Source: Oscillospiraceae bacterium
GTDB taxonomy: Bacteria; Bacillota_A; Clostridia; Oscillospirales; Oscillospiraceae
Assembly: GCA_017398105.1 (NCBI GenBank)
Contig: JAFQHF010000132.1
Span: 1-9,864 of the forward strand
Reading direction: 5' to 3'
Length of the DNA stretch: 9,864 bases
Part shown: positions 6,665-9,864 of the stretch, piece after piece
Layout: the number at the start of each line of letters is the position of its first letter
Numbering within the stretch: the first letter of the stretch is position 1
Made by a program: the position numbers and the translations under genes
The notes under the pieces: model-generated
Database searches by the model: none
Told to the model about the DNA's origin: nothing
The model's input: the letters and a program-made list of their open reading frames with translations, nothing else

Positions 6665-6705
6665 GGGGCCGTTACCCGAAAGGGACAACGGCCCCTTCCT
6701 TTTTT
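6665..6705 (+). terminator. intrinsic terminator with stacked hairpin
   Basis: The outer stem GGGGCCGTT (6665-6673) pairs perfectly with AACGGCCCC (6687-6695). An inner CCC/GGG stem closes a GAAA tetraloop (6675-6684). A T-rich tract follows (6696-6705). It should end the 823-6641 transcription unit. Part of it (6672-6681) is also perfectly complementary to 6714-6723. Confidence 0.88.
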
Positions 6706-6743
6706 GCGCTCTTTTTCGGGTAATGCCCCGGAAAGGAGTCCTC

Positions 6744-7085
6744 ATGGAGAAAATCCATCCCATCACGGAGTATCTGAGAAAATATCACACCGGAGAACAA
6801 AATATCATCTCCAGCCGTGAGCTGGAAACTGCTTTTCAGATCCGTGGGCCGGAACTGCGAAACATCATCAATGCGCAGCGTGGCCAGGGGTATCCCATCT
6901 GCAGTACCGATAAAGGATACTTCTACGCCGAAACCGAGGAGGAACTGCAAAGGACGATCCGGCAGCTTCAGAGCCGCATCAAGAAGATCGCCCATGCGGA
7001 GCGTGGCCTCGTCAAAGCATGGCGGGAGCGATTCACCGACAGCGGTCAGATCGCCTTCCCTCTGGAGGGAGGCGATAAGGATTGA
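6744..7085 (+). CDS. small winged-helix-like DNA-binding protein
   Basis: A 113-residue basic protein. The start is ATG 6744, with AAAGGAG (6732-6738) 5 bases upstream. An in-frame ATG at 6723 has no SD and lies in the terminator's downstream arm, so it is not favoured. Residues 5-64 read as a winged helix: a first helix (ITEYLRKY), SSRELETAFQIRGPELRNIINAQRGQGYPI as the helix-turn-helix (23-52), then the wing CSTDKGYFYAE (53-63). A long helix with regular hydrophobic spacing follows (64-95), suitable for dimerisation. Similar small wHTH proteins occur in phages and conjugative elements as regulators or replication accessories. It overlaps the methyltransferase gene by TTGA (7082-7085), so the pair is co-translated; it may regulate the methyltransferase or help target DNA. 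The exact role is an inference. Confidence 0.75.
   Translation: MEKIHPITEYLRKYHTGEQNIISSRELETAFQIRGPELRNIINAQRGQGYPICSTDKGYFYAETEEELQRTIRQLQSRIKKIAHAERGLVKAWRERFTDSGQIAFPLEGGDKD
7064..7072 (+). promoter_or_regulatory. ribosome binding site for the TTG start of the methyltransferase
   Basis: GGAGGGAGG lies 9 bases before TTG 7082. It supports a TTG start inside the stop region of the upstream gene. Confidence 0.65.
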
Positions 7086-8047
7086 AAAGCTTCATCCCCT
7101 GGGTAGGAGGCAAAGGCAAACTGCTGTGGATACTCAGCAAACTGGCCCCGGAACGATATAACCGATTTATCGATGTCTTCGGCGGCAGCGGCACAGTGAC
7201 CATGAACCGCCCGATCCAGCCGGGATGTATGGAGGTTTACAATGACTTCAACAGCAATCTGACCAACCTGTTCTGCTGTGTAAAAAGTCGACCCATGGCA
7301 TTGCTGAAAGAGCTTGGATTTCTGCCGCTGAACACCCGTGACGATTTCAATGTGCTGTACAAATATTTCAGCCGGGATGAATTCACGGATGATTATCTGC
7401 GGGAAGAAATGGAGTTGACCGAAATACTCCTGAAACCGCCTGACGCTGAAGCGATCCGCAAGCTGATGCTGGAGCGAGCGCCCCGCGGAGATATCCGCCG
7501 TGCGGCAGATTATTTCAAAATGATCCGTTACAGCTTCAGCGGCAGTGCCAAATCCTTCGGCGGCAAGCCCTGTGACATCCGCCGCTTCTTCCACCTCATC
7601 TGGGAATGCTCCCGCAGACTGGCGAACGTGGTCATTGAAAACAAGGATTTCGAGGACTTGATACGCCAGTATGACCGTACCGATGCCTACATCTACTGCG
7701 ACCCGCCCTACTTCGAGGCCGAGTGCTATGAGGTAGGCTTCCCAAAAGAAAACCATCAGCGGCTCCACGATGTGCTTCTGGAATGTCAGGGCTATGTGAT
7801 GGTGTCCTACAACTACTGCGAATTCATCTCAGAGCTGTACAAGGAGTTCTATATCTTCCGCACCGTCCGTCCCAACAGTATGTCCCAGAAAGCCGGAAGC
7901 GAATACGAAGAAGCGATCATCACCAACTATGACCCGCGCAGGGCGGCTTGGCAGCTTTCCTTGGAAAGCCTGCTGGGAGATGACTGCGACAGCCGGTATG
8001 AGTTGATGCATGAACCGGAATACCCGCTCAAGATATCTGCCCTATAA
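7082..8047 (+). CDS. D12-class (Dam-like) N6-adenine DNA methyltransferase
   Basis: A 321-residue protein that should transfer methyl groups from S-adenosylmethionine to the N6 of adenine in DNA. The order of motifs is that of the alpha/D12 class (Dam, DpnM type): motif X PWVGGKGKL (6-14), motif I DVFGGSGTV (31-39) binding SAM, an acidic EVYND (51-55), a target-recognition region around 80-190 with the SFSGSAKSFGG element (151-161), the catalytic DPPY (207-210, within YCDPPYF), and a VSYN strand (241-244). All key residues are present and the length is normal. The start is TTG 7082: it must lie close before motif X, and a strong SD is in place. Specificity (GATC or other) cannot be read. GATC is common in the window (about sixteen in the first 2.5 kb by eye), so it is not avoided. 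No partner nuclease is next to it, so it is probably an orphan methylase protecting element DNA or regulating it. Confidence 0.93.
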   Translation: MKSFIPWVGGKGKLLWILSKLAPERYNRFIDVFGGSGTVTMNRPIQPGCMEVYNDFNSNLTNLFCCVKSRPMALLKELGFLPLNTRDDFNVLYKYFSRDEFTDDYLREEMELTEILLKPPDAEAIRKLMLERAPRGDIRRAADYFKMIRYSFSGSAKSFGGKPCDIRRFFHLIWECSRRLANVVIENKDFEDLIRQYDRTDAYIYCDPPYFEAECYEVGFPKENHQRLHDVLLECQGYVMVSYNYCEFISELYKEFYIFRTVRPNSMSQKAGSEYEEAIITNYDPRRAAWQLSLESLLGDDCDSRYELMHEPEYPLKISAL

Positions 8048-8071
8048 ATCTAAAAACATGGAGGAATTCAA

Positions 8072-8566
8072 ATGACCTTTATCAAGTACACCAACGACGG
8101 CAAGGCCGTTATCCAGCCTGCCGCCCTGACTCTGAGCAACCTCGACAACGAGGATGCTCTGGAGATGCACACCCTGAACAATGCCATCGTCCTGCTCAAG
8201 GAAAATATGACGCCCATGGAGAAGTTCTTCGCCTTTGAATCTTTGGTTCGTCTGATGGAGAGTCTGGCCGTCGAGCTGGAGGCCGACACGGACGATGACA
8301 CCGACGATGATAGCGAAGCAGATGACACCGTCAATATCTGCGACGGCATGATTTCCATCCCCGGCGAAGCATTCGAAATGGCTGGTATTTGGGGCAAGGA
8401 TCTGAATATCCGCAGTGTCGAGGGCGCAGTAGTTATCACCGAAGATATCTCCGACGAGGATAAGGTCGATGCCCTTATGAACGGTATGGGCAGAGCGCCT
8501 TATGATTTGGCTGTGCTTCTCAATGTGATGAACAACATCGTGAGATCCGGTGATGCCGATGCCTAA
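8072..8566 (+). CDS. acidic protein with AbrB-like hairpin segment
   Basis: A 164-residue acidic protein starting at ATG 8072, with GGAGG (8060-8064) 7 bases upstream. It has an N-terminal strand region (1-20), a helical part (28-70), a strongly acidic low-complexity linker (71-85, with DTDDDTDDD), then residues 91-123 with a pattern of the AbrB/MazE swapped-hairpin type (DGMISIPGEAFEMAGI, a charged turn, DLNIRSVEGAVVITE), and a C-terminal helix (130-158). AbrB-type segments bind DNA or form antitoxin dimers; this match is by pattern only. The alternative is an uncharacterised element protein in which the acidic stretch serves as DNA mimic or flexible linker. It overlaps the next gene, so the two are probably coupled, and it follows the methyltransferase gene after 24 bases. 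Confidence 0.75.
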   Translation: MTFIKYTNDGKAVIQPAALTLSNLDNEDALEMHTLNNAIVLLKENMTPMEKFFAFESLVRLMESLAVELEADTDDDTDDDSEADDTVNICDGMISIPGEAFEMAGIWGKDLNIRSVEGAVVITEDISDEDKVDALMNGMGRAPYDLAVLLNVMNNIVRSGDADA

Positions 8567-9287
8567 GGACCACGCCTATCTCTACCTCGGCTCCGTGTCT
8601 GAGGCCAGACGGTACAACGAACTGGACAAATGGCGTGCAAGCCATGAACAGAACATCGCCTGCAAACAGGCCATCGAGGAAGCCATCCGCCAAGGCTTCG
8701 ACGGTATGTATCTGGACAAAGCCTGCGCCGAAAGTGTCATCGAAGCCTATGGGTTCAAACGTGTGGGATGGGTGCTGTCCAGCACCCTACAGCAGAAAAA
8801 GGATGACGGCAGATTCAGCACCCAGAACAAGGAATGGGCCAAGACCACCTTCGTCCCCAGGAGCGACCGCAACCATGACTTTACCGTGCAGAGCCACCCG
8901 GCCGTACTGGATGGATTCGTCAGCCAGTTCCGCAAGGCTCAGGCAGAACTCCAGATGTTTGACCGTACCCACTGTGATACCATGACCGGACAAGCTCTGG
9001 CCGGAAAGGTGCTGGTCATGAGTCCCTTTACTCTGAAGGAGTCCTACTGGGCGCAGGAGAACCAGCTCTGGCTGGCGACCGGAGGCTTCGGCTGCAGTCC
9101 CACCGCCGCAGGCAGAGCTGTATATGCTACCTGTCTCGGTGACGGTGAGCATACCCGTTGGGACCGCAGCGACTTCATTGGCATTCTCCGTGAGGAGCAT
9201 CTGCCCGACTGGGCAAGAGAAAGTCTGGAACAGATTCGGCAGGATGCGCCTGCCGAATCTCCCAATATGAATATCCAATCCATGTAA
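8559..9287 (+). CDS. DUF3849-domain protein
   Basis: A protein of 242 residues from ATG 8559; ATG 8553 or GTG 8550 would add 2 or 3 residues. I prefer 8559 because GGTGAT (8549-8554), complementary to the 16S tail, then lies at a usable distance. Residues 5-115 match what I know of DUF3849: YLYLGSVSEARRYNELDKWR, then IACKQAIEEAI, DGMYLDKACAESVIEAYGFKRV, WVLSSTLQQK and DGRFSTQNKEWA (84-95). A second block (115-220) contains LAGKVLVMSPFTL, a WLATGGFGCSPTAAGRAVYATC strand-loop region (171-192), WDRSDFIGI and LPDW; it resembles a segment present in other conjugative-element proteins. The function of both parts is unknown; no catalytic motif stands out. It shares a short overlap with the gene at 8072-8566. 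The tail (NIQSM) lacks the MGGM form. Confidence 0.82.
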   Translation: MPKDHAYLYLGSVSEARRYNELDKWRASHEQNIACKQAIEEAIRQGFDGMYLDKACAESVIEAYGFKRVGWVLSSTLQQKKDDGRFSTQNKEWAKTTFVPRSDRNHDFTVQSHPAVLDGFVSQFRKAQAELQMFDRTHCDTMTGQALAGKVLVMSPFTLKESYWAQENQLWLATGGFGCSPTAAGRAVYATCLGDGEHTRWDRSDFIGILREEHLPDWARESLEQIRQDAPAESPNMNIQSM

Positions 9288-9307
9288 CTGAAAGGAGAGC
9301 GATCATT

Positions 9308-9664
9308 ATGGCAGCTACCAAGAAAAAGCAGGAAGTCACCACCCCTCAAATCGAAGCGAAAATCGACCGCATGGTGGATGGCGACTTCAAGACCAAAGCC
9401 TACGCCAGCGCCACCATCGGTGGGGCCTTCGCCGTCCACGGCATCCGTGTCATCGAATCTGACAAGGGCCGCTTCATCTCCATGCCCCAGGATTCCTATC
9501 AGAAAAACGGCGAAACCAAGTACAGCGACACCTTCCACGCCATCACCGCCGATGCCCGAACTGCTCTGGTGGAAGCGGTCAACGATGCCTATGAGCAGAA
9601 GCTGCAGGAGCAGATGGAGCAGAAAGCGGATGCTCCCAGTCAGGCCATGGGCCAGCAGATGTAA
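9308..9664 (+). CDS. SpoVG-family protein
   Basis: A 118-residue protein; residues 14-97 match the SpoVG family well: IEAKIDRMVDGDFKTKAYAS, TIGGAFAVHGIRVIES, KGRFISMPQDSYQKNGETKY, then a FHAITADARTALVEAVNDAYEQKL helix. SpoVG proteins are small nucleic-acid-binding regulators: the Bacillus and Listeria proteins act on RNA or DNA and affect septation, sporulation and virulence. This copy has an N-terminal Lys-rich extension (ATKKKQ) and a Gln/Met-rich tail (EQMEQKADAP... QQM), as in element-borne versions, which are thought to be regulators separate from the chromosomal spoVG. It starts at ATG 9308, with AAAGGAG (9291-9297) 10 bases upstream. The next gene's SD lies about 13 bases after its stop. 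Confidence 0.92.
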   Translation: MAATKKKQEVTTPQIEAKIDRMVDGDFKTKAYASATIGGAFAVHGIRVIESDKGRFISMPQDSYQKNGETKYSDTFHAITADARTALVEAVNDAYEQKLQEQMEQKADAPSQAMGQQM

Positions 9665-9679
9665 GCCGTTCGTCCTGAA

Positions 9680-9689
9680 GGGAGGTGAT
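9680..9689 (+). promoter_or_regulatory. near-perfect ribosome binding site for the TTG start at 9695
   Basis: GGGAGGTGAT nearly equals the full anti-SD complement. The GGAGG core ends 9 bases before TTG 9695. The ATG at 9688 overlaps the SD and is in another, short frame. Confidence 0.7.
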
Positions 9690-9694
9690 GTACC

Positions 9695-9864
9695 TTGGTT
9701 CGATTCACTGTAGACAACCGAAACCGTCTGGTCTTCTATGGCAATATGGTGGGGTATGTGAAAGACAACACCGCTGTCGTGGATGAAATGTTCCAGACAG
9801 ACGAGCTCACACGCTATCTGAACAGGCTGAGTCTGACTCCCCAGTGGGAAGATGGCGTATTCGA
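9695..9864 (+). CDS. unknown protein, 5' part only (runs off the window)
   Basis: An open frame of 56 codons from TTG 9695 to the window end, without a stop. It begins (L/M)VRFTVDNRNRLVFYGN, followed by MVGYVKDNTAVVDEMF and a helix (TDELTRYLNRL), then TPQWEDGVF. The strand-rich start with a 'GYVKD' turn and the WEDGVF block resemble N-terminal parts of element-borne hypothetical proteins. I cannot name the family from this fragment. The start is set by an almost perfect SD; the gene is the third here with a TTG start. It probably belongs to the same operon as the SpoVG-family gene, 30 bases upstream. Confidence 0.7.
   Translation, partial: MVRFTVDNRNRLVFYGNMVGYVKDNTAVVDEMFQTDELTRYLNRLSLTPQWEDGVF

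Noticed and set aside
6653..6668. T7-promoter-like string AATACGAC-TATAGGGG before the second terminator
   Set aside because: It lacks the four central bases of the T7 consensus, so spacing is wrong, and part of it is the terminator stem. No phage-type polymerase is suggested in the window. As a bacterial -10 (TATAGG) it has no -35 partner.
6723..6743. ATG 6723 as the start of the winged-helix-like protein
   Set aside because: No SD precedes it and it lies in the terminator-complementary segment; ATG 6744 has AAAGGAG at good distance.
1..9864. tRNA, rRNA, CRISPR arrays, insertion sequences, attachment sites, origins
   Set aside because: No cloverleaf, regular spaced repeats, terminal inverted repeats with transposase, or integrase-linked repeats were seen. 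The window is almost entirely coding.

Overview
The window looks like part of a conjugative or integrative element (Tn1549-like ICE, possibly a plasmid or related prophage) from a gut Clostridia host such as Oscillospiraceae/Faecalibacterium. The grounds are a fairly GC-rich sequence with strong Gram-positive Shine-Dalgarno (SD) sites, all genes on the + strand and tightly packed, and families typical of the accessory cargo of such elements: ArdA-like antirestriction proteins, DUF4314, DUF3849, a SpoVG-family protein and a D12-class adenine DNA methyltransferase. No relaxase, coupling protein, integrase or replication gene lies inside the window, so the element type is an inference.

Layout. 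1-53: leader with the tail of a terminator-like sequence and a strong SD. 54-743: conserved protein of unknown function, closed by an intrinsic terminator (756-795). 823-6641: a compact run of genes that overlap or nearly touch: a Cys-motif protein (823-1521); two double-module ArdA-like proteins (1518-2717, 2714-3826); a 37-residue small membrane or secreted peptide (3827-3940); an unknown protein with an FWHTWW motif (3987-4484); a DUF4314 protein (4481-5470); and a third double-module ArdA-like protein (TTG start, 5463-6641). A second intrinsic terminator follows at 6665-6705. 6744-9664: a small winged-helix-like protein coupled to a D12 DNA adenine methyltransferase (6744-7085, 7082-8047), an acidic protein with an AbrB-like hairpin segment (8072-8566), a DUF3849 protein (8559-9287) and a SpoVG-family protein (9308-9664). 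A further gene begins at TTG 9695 and runs off the end.

How the parts may work together. Three proteins carrying six ArdA-like modules, plus a DNA methyltransferase, fit an anti-restriction island: DNA mimics would block type I restriction just after entry, and methylation would then mask the DNA. The unknown genes in the same run are candidates for further anti-defence or host-adaptation functions, but nothing in their sequence proves this.

The most striking structural feature is a 15-base sequence, CARATGGGAGGNATG, at the end of four consecutive large genes. It encodes a C-terminal Gln-Met-Gly-Gly-Met tail and at the same time supplies the SD (GGGAGG) of the next gene. A decayed copy ends the fifth gene (5463-6641), where no gene follows at the right distance. 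Intergenic stretches are all under 110 bases; I see no tRNA, rRNA, CRISPR array or insertion sequence.
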